The position numbers and the translations under genes were made by a program. From positions 1 through 28,542 of the forward strand of contig CBDUST010000017.1 in assembly GCA_965369945.1 (NCBI GenBank): DNA of 28,542 nt, in the 5' to 3' direction. Of this stretch, positions 13,444-21,546 are shown in pieces (the stretch's first letter is position 1; the number at the start of each line of letters is the position of its first letter). The notes beneath the pieces were generated by a model that did no database searches, was not told the origin of the DNA, and saw only the letters and a list, made by a program, of their open reading frames with translations. The DNA comes from JADFNO01 sp965369945. Lineage in GTDB: Bacteria > Planctomycetota > Phycisphaerae > Phycisphaerales > SM1A02.

Positions 13444-15522
13444 TCAGGTGGTATCGGCAGCAGACGCGATCGGTCCTCGGCGAATCGCCACGGCCAGGAG
13501 CGTCAGGTCGGCCGGGTTCACCCCAGACAGTCTCCCGGCCTGGCCCATCGTGGTCGGACGAAACTTCGCCATGACCTGCGCAGCCTCATTGCGAAGACCA
13601 GCGATTGATTCAAACTCGACCCAGTTGGGAATCGATCGACCTTCAGCTTTTGATTGTCGTTTGATCTCCGCGCGCTGCCGAGCGATGTAGCCGTCGTATC
13701 GCGCTTCGGTGATCACGCGCTCGATGAGCCGGGCATCAAAGGCATACTCCAAATGAGCGGCCACCTCGAAACCTGTCGTCTCCGGACGCCGGGCGATTTC
13801 ACGAAGTGTCTTGCCATCGACGAGTAACCGATCAAAACGATCGCGGATCAAGTTCAATTCTTCTTGACGCCGTTCGTATGCCTTCCATCGCTTTTCGTCT
13901 ACGAGGCCGAGACCGCGCCCAAGCGCAGTGAGGCGATCATCAGCGTTGTCTGCACGCAGCAAGAGACGATGCTCGGCACGGCTGGTGAACATACGGTACG
14001 GTTCGCGCGGCGTCTTGGTCACCAAGTCATCGAGCATGACGCCGATGTAGGCCTGATCGCGCTGCAAACGGACGGGGTCATCTCCATGAGCAAGTCGGGC
14101 GGCGTTGAGGCCTGCGATCAAACCCTGGCCGGCCGCTTCTTCGTAACCGGTGGTGCAGTTGATCTGCCCAGCAAAGAATAAACCCCGGATCGACTTGGTC
14201 ATGCAGGTGGAATCGATCTGGTGCGGCCAAACCATGTCGTATTCGACGGCATACCCCCAGCGAAGAACCTCGGCTTTCTCACAGCCGGGCATCATGCGCA
14301 CAATCCGCTGCTGTATATCGGTTGGAAGCGAAGTGCTGATGCCGTTGCAGTAGATTTCGTTAGTGTGCAGCGATTCAGGTTCGAGGAAGACGTGATGCGA
14401 ATCACGCTCGGCGAACCGAACGACTTTGTCTTCGATTGATGGGCAGTAGCGCGGGCCACAATCAGCTTCGAGCTGCCCACTGAAAATCGGTGCGCGGTCT
14501 AGGTTCGCGCGAATCAACTCGTGCGCTTGGGCTGTTGTAGAGGTTATGCGACACTGTGCTTGGGGCAGGTGAGGAAAGCGACCAGCGGGTAACGCCATCG
14601 GCGAAAGGTCAGAGAACGGCGTTGGATCATCGTCACCGACTTGTGGCGGTAGACCGTTCCAATCGATTGATTCGACGGCCAATCGAGGCGGCGTACCGGT
14701 CTTGAGGCGCCCAAGCTCAAAGCCGAGGTTGCGAAGTGTTGCTGAGATTCCCGTTGCTGAACCTTCATCGACACGACCACCGTGGGTTTGCGTCTCGCCA
14801 GTATGCATCAGCCCGCGCATGAACGTGCCGGTGGTCAGGACCACCGCGCCGGCGCGAATCATTGTCGCATGATGCAAACGCTCCTGCTCCCCTCTCCCCT
14901 TGGGAGAGGGGTTGGGGGTGAGGGTCTGCTGATGGACAGTTCTCGCTGTTCTGCCCTCACCCAAACCCTCTCCCAAGGGGAGAGGGCTCAAGAAGATCGG
15001 CCGCGCTTGACCTTTACTCGACAGGTTCCAGTCGACGGCGATGGTGTCGGGCTTCGATAGCTGAGCACCACTCGACAGGATCACGCCCACAACACACCCG
15101 TCTTCCACCATGATCTCGTCAACGGTCCCCGCGAGAATATCGATGTTTGATCGAGTCGAAATCAGTCGCTGCACCTCAGCGGCGTATGCGTATTTATCCG
15201 CTTGAGCGCGCGGGCCGTGGACCGCTGCGCCTCGGGACGTGTTGAGCATCTTGAACATGATGCCGGTCGCGTCGATGGCGAGTCCCATCAGTCCGCCGAG
15301 GGCATCGACTTCGCGCACGATCTGGCCCTTGCCGAGGCCGCCGATGGCGGGATTGCAGCTCATCTGGCCGATGCGGGCCGGGTCCATGGTGATCAGCGCG
15401 ACACGACCTTCGCCGGAGAACCCACGGCTGCCGCCGTGGGCTAGCGCACCCAATGCGGCCCACGCAGCTTCAACGCCGGCATGGCCTCCGCCGATCACGA
15501 TGACGTCGTAGGTGTCGCGCAT
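13444..15522 (-). CDS. mnmG: tRNA uridine-5-carboxymethylaminomethyl modification enzyme MnmG with two insertions
   Basis: FAD-binding subunit that, with MnmE, modifies uridine 34 of several tRNAs. The Rossmann motif is VIVIGGGHAGVEAA (7-20); the redox cysteines are Cys56 in GQMSCNPAIGG and Cys360 in CGPRYCPSIEDKVVRF (the first GidA signature); the second signature is LFFAGQINCTTGYEEAAGQG. At 692 residues it is about 60 longer than usual. The excess lies in two places absent from ordinary MnmG: residues 27-39 (LAHGGSRGFSGEG) and about 156-221, which includes repeat-encoded LSPLPLGEGLGEG and TLTPNPSPKGRGEQE. Both are in frame and the rest is intact, so the gene should still be functional. mnmE is not in the window. 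The start ATG lacks a clear ribosome binding site. Confidence 0.95.
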   Translation of the reverse strand: MRDTYDVIVIGGGHAGVEAAWAALGALAHGGSRGFSGEGRVALITMDPARIGQMSCNPAIGGLGKGQIVREVDALGGLMGLAIDATGIMFKMLNTSRGAAVHGPRAQADKYAYAAEVQRLISTRSNIDILAGTVDEIMVEDGCVVGVILSSGAQLSKPDTIAVDWNLSSKGQARPIFLSPLPLGEGLGEGRTARTVHQQTLTPNPSPKGRGEQERLHHATMIRAGAVVLTTGTFMRGLMHTGETQTHGGRVDEGSATGISATLRNLGFELGRLKTGTPPRLAVESIDWNGLPPQVGDDDPTPFSDLSPMALPAGRFPHLPQAQCRITSTTAQAHELIRANLDRAPIFSGQLEADCGPRYCPSIEDKVVRFAERDSHHVFLEPESLHTNEIYCNGISTSLPTDIQQRIVRMMPGCEKAEVLRWGYAVEYDMVWPHQIDSTCMTKSIRGLFFAGQINCTTGYEEAAGQGLIAGLNAARLAHGDDPVRLQRDQAYIGVMLDDLVTKTPREPYRMFTSRAEHRLLLRADNADDRLTALGRGLGLVDEKRWKAYERRQEELNLIRDRFDRLLVDGKTLREIARRPETTGFEVAAHLEYAFDARLIERVITEARYDGYIARQRAEIKRQSKAEGRSIPNWVEFESIAGLRNEAAQVMAKFRPTTMGQAGRLSGVNPADLTLLAVAIRRGPIASAADTT
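14888..14986. repeat. Head-to-head pair of REP-like palindromes inside mnmG
   Basis: Arm 1 at 14888-14924 contains CCTCTCCCCTTGGGAGAGG followed by GGTTGGGGGTGAGGG. Arm 2 at 14954-14986 starts CCCTCACCCAAACCC and ends CTCTCCCAAGGGGAGAG. Each arm is a hairpin in itself and the two arms are inverted copies of each other across a 29-base spacer, like a REP doublet. The element keeps the mnmG frame open. A related single copy lies at 26411-26444. Confidence 0.9.
15409..15440. repeat. Palindrome inside the 5' part of mnmG
   Basis: CCCACGGC-TGCC-GCCGTGGG at 15421-15440 is a perfect 8-bp stem, followed (on the minus strand) by TTCTCCGGCGAA at 15409-15420, itself nearly palindromic. Together they encode the GGSRGFSGE stretch that has no counterpart in other MnmG proteins. 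Confidence 0.75.
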
Positions 15523-15562
15523 TGGGGTCTAGTCTAGTCTTGTTGCAGAAGCGAATCGCCGC

Positions 15563-16585
15563 TTACTCGTCCTGGACCACCCAGGTTTCGCCTTCGTGCA
15601 GGAGCTTGTGCAGATCGCCTTTGCCGTCCTTCTCGATCGCTTGGCGTATTTGCTCGTGCACGACATGGTCGTAGGTGTCTTGATCTGTCGATGCGTAGAT
15701 GATGCCCAGCGGCTCGGGGAACTCCGGTTGCGTTAGCTGCGTGAGCATGAACGCTAATCCGCGATCGGTTTCATCGTGCACGAGCACATCGCTTTCGCTC
15801 ACGCCGTTGCCGAGCTGGACCACCTTCAACCGCGTGCCGTCCATTTGCAGACCTTTGTCGGAATCAGCCCCAAAGATCATGGGCTTGTCGTGTTCGAGCT
15901 GGATCGTGCTGTCCGCCCGAGTTTTTTTCTGCGACGCATAGAACCAAGTCTGGTGGTTGTAGATGTTGCAGTCCTGATAGACCTCGACGAGCGATGTACC
16001 TCGATGGCCAGCGGCGCGAAGCATTACCTGTTCGAGATGCTTCACATCAATGTCGATCGAACGTGCGACGAAGGTGCAACCACCGCCGATCGCCCAACTC
16101 AGTGGATTTACGGGATAATCCGGTGAACCGATGGGCGTGGACTTGGTCTTCTTGCCGAACTCACTGGTCGGTGAGTACTGGCCTTTGGTCAAACCGTAGA
16201 TGCGGTTATTGAGCAATAAGATATTTATGTCGACGTTGCGGCGCATGGTGTGCATGGTGTGGTTGCCGCCGATGGACAACAAATCGCCGTCGCCGGAGAC
16301 AAGCCACACGTCGAGCGCCGGATTGGCGAGCTTGATGCCGGTAGCGAACGCGGGTGCTCGGCCGTGGATCGAATGCAGACCGTACGTGTTCATGTAATAA
16401 GGAAAGCGAGCTGCACATCCGATGCCGGAGACGAATACGTAGTCTTCCTTGCGTTGCTTTAGGGTTGGCAGTGTTTTTTGCACAGCCTTGAGAATCGCGT
16501 AGTCGCCACAACCTGGGCACCACCTGACATCTTGATCGGTGGCGAAGTCCTTGGGCTTATAGGTTGGCAGTTGAGTCTGGTGCAT
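15563..16585 (-). CDS. korB: 2-oxoacid:ferredoxin oxidoreductase, beta subunit
   Basis: A 340-residue thiamine-diphosphate subunit. Cys23 and Cys26 in RWCPGCGDYAIL, Cys57 in GIGCAARF and the later cysteine in YQDCNIYN are the probable 4Fe-4S ligands. The thiamine/Mg motif is GDGD (98-101) to NN (126-127), followed by RIYGLTKGQYSPTS. With KorA it oxidatively decarboxylates a 2-oxoacid to an acyl-CoA and reduces ferredoxin. 2-oxoglutarate is the likeliest substrate for this two-subunit layout, but it is not proved. The ATG at 16585 begins 16 bases after the korA stop and has GAGGCGAG upstream; the frame back to 16687 overlaps korA and is rejected. Confidence 0.93.
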   Translation of the reverse strand: MHQTQLPTYKPKDFATDQDVRWCPGCGDYAILKAVQKTLPTLKQRKEDYVFVSGIGCAARFPYYMNTYGLHSIHGRAPAFATGIKLANPALDVWLVSGDGDLLSIGGNHTMHTMRRNVDINILLLNNRIYGLTKGQYSPTSEFGKKTKSTPIGSPDYPVNPLSWAIGGGCTFVARSIDIDVKHLEQVMLRAAGHRGTSLVEVYQDCNIYNHQTWFYASQKKTRADSTIQLEHDKPMIFGADSDKGLQMDGTRLKVVQLGNGVSESDVLVHDETDRGLAFMLTQLTQPEFPEPLGIIYASTDQDTYDHVVHEQIRQAIEKDGKGDLHKLLHEGETWVVQDE

Positions 16586-16601
16586 AAAACTCGCCTCGGC
16601 G

Positions 16602-18491
16602 TTACCGCCGCATGATCTTGATCGTCTCATCGACGAGGTCTTCGATGCGGAACATCTTGCCGCGCATCTGGTTGATCCCGATCGCATCGATCAGGAAGAT
16701 TCCGCGAATGACTTGTTGGAGCTGCCCAAGATTGATCTCGGGGATGATGATCGTCTTGAAGCGGCTCATCACCTCCTCAAGGTTCTTCGGGAAGGGATTG
16801 AGGTACTGCAAGTGCGCGGTGCTCACGCTATGTCCAGCCTTGCGAAGCTCATCGCCGGCTGTAGTGATCGAGCCGTACGTTCCACCCCATCCGAGCAGGA
16901 GCGCATCGCCCGACTCGGGACCGCGCACCTCTAACGGTGGAATGATGTCGGCTGCCTTGAGGATTTTCGCGGCACGAGTCCGCACCATCTGGTCGTGATT
17001 TTCCGGGTCATACGAAACGTTGCCGGTATCCGCCTCTTTTTCGAGCCCGCCGAGTCGATGCTCGAGTCCTTCGGTCCCGGGAATCGCCCATGGGCGCGCC
17101 AGCGTTTTCGGATCGCGTTTGTACGGCAAGAACGTACCGCCCGGATTGTTCGTTTCGCTGGGATGTTCGATGGAAATCGGTTCAATCGCGTCAAGGTCCG
17201 GCAGCAGCCACGGCTCTGCGCCGTTGGCGATGTACCCATCGGACAGATAAATAACCGGGCACATGTACTTCACGGCAAGTCGAAACGCCTGGATCGCCAT
17301 ATTGAAACAATCCGACGGACTGCGCGGCGCCACGACAATGCAAGGCGACTCGCTGGGCCGACCGTACAGTGCGATAAGAAGGTCAGCTTGCTCGGTCTTA
17401 GTCGGCATGCCGGTCGCAGGGCCGGCGCGCTGCACGTTGATCACAACAAGCGGCACTTCGAGCATGACCGCAAGACCGATCCCCTCGCCTTTGAGTGCAA
17501 GCCCCGGACCGGAGGTGCCGGTGAGCGCGAGTTGTCCGGCGAATGAGGCGCCGATGGCGGCGCAGACGGCACTGATTTCATCCTCAGCCTGGAAGGTGGT
17601 CACGCCGTAGCGCTTGAGCCGCGCGAGCGTGTGAAGTACATCGGAAGCAGGCGTGATGGGATAGCTGGCATAGACGAGTTGCTTGTTGGCTTTGGCCGCA
17701 GCCGTGACAAACCCAAGGGCGGTCGCTTCGTTGCCGCTGATCTTGCGATACTGCCCCGGTTGGAGTTTGGCCGGGGCAACCTGATACCGCACAGGAAACA
17801 GCTCTGCCGTCTCGCCGAAGTAGAAGCCTGATTTGAGCGCCTCGATGTTGGCCGCGGCGACCTCAGGCTTGTGCTTTTCCTCGCCAAAGTACGTGTTGAG
17901 ATAGCGGATTGTCGGATCGAGCGGGCGATCATACAACCAGCACACGATGCCTAGTGCGTACATGTTGCGGCAGCGATCGACATCCTTCGTGCCCATGTCG
18001 GTCTTGGCTAATGATTCGCGCGTAAGCCGACTCATCGGCACCCGAACCATCTGATATCGCCGATTGAACTCATCATCATCGAGCGGGTTGTAACCCTCTT
18101 CGTAACCACATTTCTTGAAGTTGACCTTGTTGAACTCGTCTTCGTTGACGATGACGATTCCGCCCGGCTCGACGTCGGCGATGTTCGTCTTGAAGCCTGC
18201 TGGATTCATCGCGACCAGCGCATTGACTGTATCGCCGGGGGTGAAGATGTCGGTGCTGGCGAATTGCACCTGGAAGCCGGAGACACCGAATGTGGTGCCA
18301 CGCGGGGCGCGGATCTCCGCCGGAAAGTCGGGGAACGTGGCGATGTCATTTCCAAAGAGCGCTGAGGTGTTGGTAAATAGTCCACCGGTGAGCTGCATTC
18401 CGTCGCCTGAGTCGCCGCAAAAGCGGATGGCCACGGCGTCGACCGGCTTGGTATCGACGTGACGTTTGGCGATGTCGGTGTCGGTGCTCAC
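16602..18491 (-). CDS. korA: 2-oxoacid:ferredoxin oxidoreductase, fused gamma-alpha subunit
   Basis: A 629-residue subunit. The first 200 residues are the gamma domain (IRFCGDSGDGMQLTGGLF, FPAEIRAPRGTTFGVSGFQV). After a linker the alpha pyrimidine-binding domain follows (GNEATALGFVTAAAKA, YPITPASDVLHTLARL, FQAEDEISAVCAAIGASFAG, TGTSGPGLALKGEGIGLAV, NVQRAGPATGMPTKTEQADL), with domain II near the C-terminus. This gamma-alpha fusion with a separate beta subunit is the usual bacterial layout. The start codon is GTG at 18491 with a poor ribosome binding site. A TATAGT hexamer at 18543-18548 on this strand may be the -10 box, but no well-spaced -35 is evident. It is followed closely by korB and then mnmG. 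Confidence 0.93.
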   Translation of the reverse strand: MSTDTDIAKRHVDTKPVDAVAIRFCGDSGDGMQLTGGLFTNTSALFGNDIATFPDFPAEIRAPRGTTFGVSGFQVQFASTDIFTPGDTVNALVAMNPAGFKTNIADVEPGGIVIVNEDEFNKVNFKKCGYEEGYNPLDDDEFNRRYQMVRVPMSRLTRESLAKTDMGTKDVDRCRNMYALGIVCWLYDRPLDPTIRYLNTYFGEEKHKPEVAAANIEALKSGFYFGETAELFPVRYQVAPAKLQPGQYRKISGNEATALGFVTAAAKANKQLVYASYPITPASDVLHTLARLKRYGVTTFQAEDEISAVCAAIGASFAGQLALTGTSGPGLALKGEGIGLAVMLEVPLVVINVQRAGPATGMPTKTEQADLLIALYGRPSESPCIVVAPRSPSDCFNMAIQAFRLAVKYMCPVIYLSDGYIANGAEPWLLPDLDAIEPISIEHPSETNNPGGTFLPYKRDPKTLARPWAIPGTEGLEHRLGGLEKEADTGNVSYDPENHDQMVRTRAAKILKAADIIPPLEVRGPESGDALLLGWGGTYGSITTAGDELRKAGHSVSTAHLQYLNPFPKNLEEVMSRFKTIIIPEINLGQLQQVIRGIFLIDAIGINQMRGKMFRIEDLVDETIKIMRR

Positions 18492-18666
18492 GAACGAGAA
18501 ACCCTATGGCGCAAAGTGCGATGAAACAGTGATCGACCCCGTACTATAGTCGGCTCCAAAGGACTCGGCCCAAGATACGGATTCGTAGCGGCGGTTGTTG
18601 AATCGGCCTGTTCGAAAGGGTCTTCGACCCGCGGCGCGCCCAGGTCGCCGTCGGGACGGTTCACCA

Positions 18667-18701
18667 AAAAACCGCCGAGCAGTGTAAAACCGCTCGGCGG
18701 G
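18667..18701 (-). terminator. Rho-independent terminator of the PEP-CTERM gene
   Basis: On the minus strand CCGCCGAGC pairs perfectly with GCTCGGCGG around an 11-base loop and is followed by TTTTTTGG. It lies 34 bases past the stop of the PEP-CTERM gene and separates it from korA. Confidence 0.92.
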
Positions 18702-18735
18702 GAAGAGTCGGATCAGGGGTAGGCAGTCAGTCGGA

Positions 18736-19512
18736 TCAGTCCGAGCGCCGACGACGACGGACGGCGATCCAGCCCAGACCCAGGAGCGCCAGTGCGCCGG
18801 GCGCGGGAATCGTCGTCGTGTAGGCGATGATGTTGGCATGGAGGTTGATCGAGTCCGGATCAGGATCGTGGAACTGCGGGGCGGTCATGCCGCCGAAGAC
18901 GACTCCGCCGGATCCCCAGATCAGCTCAGCAAGAACTGAGTTGCCGGCTCCGTTGTCCATAATTGAGCTGATGCCCCCACCTGCGACGGTAGAGTGGCTG
19001 AAGGAGGTGCCGGTGTAGTCGGTGGCCACGACGCCGAATGGGCCGTTGAAGATCGGGTGGCTCCCATCAACCGCGTGCGCTGTATCTGAACCATCAAAAT
19101 CAGGGTAAGTGAGCAACACGCCGCCAAAACCGAAGTTGATGTTCCCACCCTCGTTTGGCGCTGCGTTCAGCAGGAGCGTACCACCTGCGGCCACCCAAGT
19201 TTGGAGACCGGCGAGATTCGCTCCCAAGAATGTGTTCAGTTCACTCGCGCTGGAATCGCCGCCCTCCATGTAGATGAATGACGTATCGCCGGAGAGCAGC
19301 TGCCCAACGTTCACTGTTCCGTAGTCGTCGTTGGCCCAGCCGCCTGCGCCAAAGTTCATATCCATGGTGGTGGTGTAGTCGCCTGAGCCCCAGGGGAAGC
19401 CGCCCCCATCCAGGTAGTAGAACTCAGGTCCGCCCGCCTTGGCGGCACCGGACGCCATCAATAGAAAAACAGCCGCTGTTGAGCCAACCGTAAAGAGTTG
19501 CTTGCTTGACAT
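18736..19512 (-). CDS. PEP-CTERM sorting-domain secreted protein
   Basis: A 258-residue exported protein. AGGAGG lies eight bases before the ATG at 19512, much better than upstream starts. The signal peptide is MSSKQLFTVGSTAAVFLLMASGAAKA. The C-terminus is a PEP-CTERM-type sorting tail: IPAPGALALLGLGWIAVRRRRR, i.e. a short proline motif, one transmembrane helix and an arginine cluster. The middle resembles a class I glutamine-amidotransferase-like fold (FIYMEGGDSSASELNTFLG, LQTWVAAGGTLLLNAAPNEGG, SHPIFNGPFG, GSGGVVFGGMT), without an obvious catalytic cysteine. PEP-CTERM proteins are processed by an exosortase and released or anchored with exopolysaccharide; no exosortase gene is here. It forms its own transcript, with two hairpins upstream and a terminator downstream. 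Confidence 0.88.
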   Translation of the reverse strand: MSSKQLFTVGSTAAVFLLMASGAAKAGGPEFYYLDGGGFPWGSGDYTTTMDMNFGAGGWANDDYGTVNVGQLLSGDTSFIYMEGGDSSASELNTFLGANLAGLQTWVAAGGTLLLNAAPNEGGNINFGFGGVLLTYPDFDGSDTAHAVDGSHPIFNGPFGVVATDYTGTSFSHSTVAGGGISSIMDNGAGNSVLAELIWGSGGVVFGGMTAPQFHDPDPDSINLHANIIAYTTTIPAPGALALLGLGWIAVRRRRRSD

Positions 19513-19549
19513 GTGTTTTCTCCTCCTAGAACACGGAACCAAATAAACA

Positions 19550-19580
19550 ACGCCGAAGACAAAATCTCTCTCTTCGGCGT
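19550..19580 (-). promoter_or_regulatory. Hairpin in the leader of the PEP-CTERM gene
   Basis: ACGCCGAAGA and TCTTCGGCGT form a perfect 10-bp stem with an 11-base loop, about 38 bases upstream of the start codon and before AGGAGG. On the minus strand it is followed by TGTTTATTTGG, somewhat T-rich, so it could act as a leader attenuator or as an mRNA-stabilising 5' structure. Confidence 0.6.
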
Positions 19581-19602
19581 CATTAACCAACAAACTATGA
19601 CC

Positions 19603-19633
19603 CCGCTGGCAGCTGAAAATCCGCTGCCAACGG
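19603..19633. other. Second hairpin between pntB and the PEP-CTERM gene
   Basis: CCGCTGGCAGC and GCTGCCAACGG pair over 11 positions with one mismatch or wobble around a nine-base loop. On the plus strand TTCTTTTATG follows, but no plus-strand gene precedes it. On the minus strand it lies between the pntB stop and the PEP-CTERM leader, so it may protect the 3' end of the pnt transcript or belong to the leader. Confidence 0.5.
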
Positions 19634-19774
19634 TTCTTTTATGAGTCTTCTACCCGATCCAATACACAAGGGCAAGTAAAATTTCCTCTGAATCGGAAAT
19701 TCCGGGCAGAGGATCATTGTGCGGGGCAGCGGCAAGCGTACCGATCCGGTGCTATTTGCCTCGTGCCAGCGTCC

Positions 19775-21250
19775 CTACCCTTCCTTGAGGCAATCCATAA
19801 GCTCAAGTAGAGCTTTCTTGCCGTCTCCGAACATCATCAGTGCGTTGTCCATCGCAAAGAGTGGGTTGGGGATGCCCGCAAAACCGGGGCTCAGCGATCG
19901 TTTGATCACGATGACGGTATGGGCTTTGTCCACGTCGATGATGGGCATCCCGGCGATGGGGCTGTCGGGGTTGGTTCGCGCATCAGGGTTCACGACATCG
20001 TTCGCGCCCAACACAATGCACACATCAACTTGTTCGATGTACTGATTGACGGTGTCCATCTCGTGAAGCTGGTCATAGGGCACATCCGCCTCGGCCAGCA
20101 ACACGTTCATGTGACCGGGCATGCGGCCGGCCACCGGATGGATGCCGTAGGTAACCTCCACATCTCTCTCGCCCAGGAGGTTTGCCAGATCACGAATGAC
20201 ATGCTGGCTTTGCGACGCAGCCATGCCGTATCCCGGCACGATGCAGACCCGCTGCACCCCATCCAGAAGCATGGCGACTTCTTCGGGGCTGGTGGACTTG
20301 ACCTTGCCCGCATAGACCTCGTCGGCGGGCGTGGCTGATCCGACTTCAGCCATGACGCTAAAGAGAACGTGGGACAGCGATCGGTTCATGGCCACGCACA
20401 TGATCTTGGTCAGGATGAGGCCCGATGCACCGACGAGCGCACCGGCGACAATCAATACGGTGTTGTTGATCACGAATCCGGTCGCGCAGGCAGCCAGGCC
20501 TGAGTATGAGTTCAGCAGCGCGAGAACCACAGGCATGTCCGCACCGCCGATCGGCATCACGAAGAACACACCGCAGAGCATGGCCGCAATCGCCACGGCC
20601 CAGAACATCCAGGTCCAATCGGGATTGACGACTAGAAGCGTGCCACAGACTACGGCGATGGCCAGGAATGTACCGTTTCCGAACTTCAGGAGCGGGTTGG
20701 TCATGGCGTTGCCGAATTTGCCTTGCAGCTTGAGGAAGGCCAATACTGAGCCAGTAAATGTCACGGCACCGATGATCGCCGAGGCAACCGTCGCAATGTA
20801 GGTTTGCAATGGATCGCCGCCATCCTGTAGGGCGGCCTGTGCCATCGCGCTGATTCCCTCTGCGGTGGCAGCCTGCGTGGTATCCAATAAGCCGGCAACG
20901 TGTGTGAGATGATGAAACACCGCGCCCGCAACCAGCATTGACGCCAACCCGCCCGAGCCGTTAAACAGCGCGACCATCTCCGGCATCGCGGTCATCTGAA
21001 CCCTCTTGGCGGAGATCCAGCCGACCAGCGATCCGATGATTACACCTATGAGTATCCAATACCACCCCTGCCAAACATTGTTCTCACCTTGAAAGGCGAG
21101 CATGGCGACGGCCATCGCCAAGAGCATGCCGGCCAGACCCTTGAGGTTGCCGCGGACAGCTGTGCGCGGATGCGTCAGCCCCTTGATCCCGATGATGAAC
21201 AAGATCGCTGCGACGACGTAGAGGATGTTTTGAATGCTCAGAATATCCAC
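19775..21250 (-). CDS. pntB: Proton-translocating NAD(P) transhydrogenase, beta subunit
   Basis: A 491-residue inner-membrane protein with about nine transmembrane helices (from LYVVAAILFIIGIKGL to VLIVAGALVGASGLILTKIM), then the soluble NADP-binding domain III: VPGYGMAASQSQHVIRDLA, HPVAGRMPGHMNVLLAEA, LGANDVVNPDARTNPDSPI and VIVIKRSLSPGFAGIPNPLF. It moves protons while transferring hydride from NADH to NADP+, supplying NADPH. The start codon is GTG at 21250, nine bases from the pntA2 stop. Length and all domain III motifs are normal. Confidence 0.96.
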   Translation of the reverse strand: MDILSIQNILYVVAAILFIIGIKGLTHPRTAVRGNLKGLAGMLLAMAVAMLAFQGENNVWQGWYWILIGVIIGSLVGWISAKRVQMTAMPEMVALFNGSGGLASMLVAGAVFHHLTHVAGLLDTTQAATAEGISAMAQAALQDGGDPLQTYIATVASAIIGAVTFTGSVLAFLKLQGKFGNAMTNPLLKFGNGTFLAIAVVCGTLLVVNPDWTWMFWAVAIAAMLCGVFFVMPIGGADMPVVLALLNSYSGLAACATGFVINNTVLIVAGALVGASGLILTKIMCVAMNRSLSHVLFSVMAEVGSATPADEVYAGKVKSTSPEEVAMLLDGVQRVCIVPGYGMAASQSQHVIRDLANLLGERDVEVTYGIHPVAGRMPGHMNVLLAEADVPYDQLHEMDTVNQYIEQVDVCIVLGANDVVNPDARTNPDSPIAGMPIIDVDKAHTVIVIKRSLSPGFAGIPNPLFAMDNALMMFGDGKKALLELMDCLKEG

Positions 21251-21258
21251 GGTCTATC

Positions 21259-21546
21259 TCAACGCTTCTTCCGGAACATCGCGAGCATGCGGTGTGTCAC
21301 GGCAAAACCACCCACAACATTGATCATTGCAAAGACGACCGCAAGACACCCGATTACGCCTGGCAAGGAAGTTCCCTCGCCCAATGGGTTCTGACCCGCG
21401 ACGATGAGCGCGCCGACAATCGTGATCCCTGAAATCGCGTTCGCGCCGGACATCAGCGGCGTGTGCAACGTCGGCGGCACCTTCGTTATGATCTCAAAGC
21501 CGACGAAGATAGCTAACGCGAAGATTGTTAGATAAAGCGCAAACAT
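21259..21546 (-). CDS. pntA2: NAD(P) transhydrogenase alpha-2 membrane subunit
   Basis: A 95-residue membrane protein with three helices, the part that in E. coli forms the C-terminus of PntA (domain IIa). It begins MFALYLTIFALAIFVGFEII and carries KVPPTLHTPLMSGANAISGI, the conserved loop, then a helix starting LIVAGQN. Its ATG overlaps the pntA1 stop by one base (TGATG), so translation is coupled. The split alpha subunit is the arrangement known from Rhodospirillum and many other bacteria. Confidence 0.95.
   Translation of the reverse strand: MFALYLTIFALAIFVGFEIITKVPPTLHTPLMSGANAISGITIVGALIVAGQNPLGEGTSLPGVIGCLAVVFAMINVVGGFAVTHRMLAMFRKKR

Noticed and set aside
18504..18839. Minus-strand frame overlapping the PEP-CTERM gene end
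   Set aside because: It runs through the terminator hairpin and is arginine/proline-rich.
19603..19640. Plus-strand rho-independent terminator
   Set aside because: The stem with TTCTTTTA looks right, but no plus-strand gene lies upstream for it to end.
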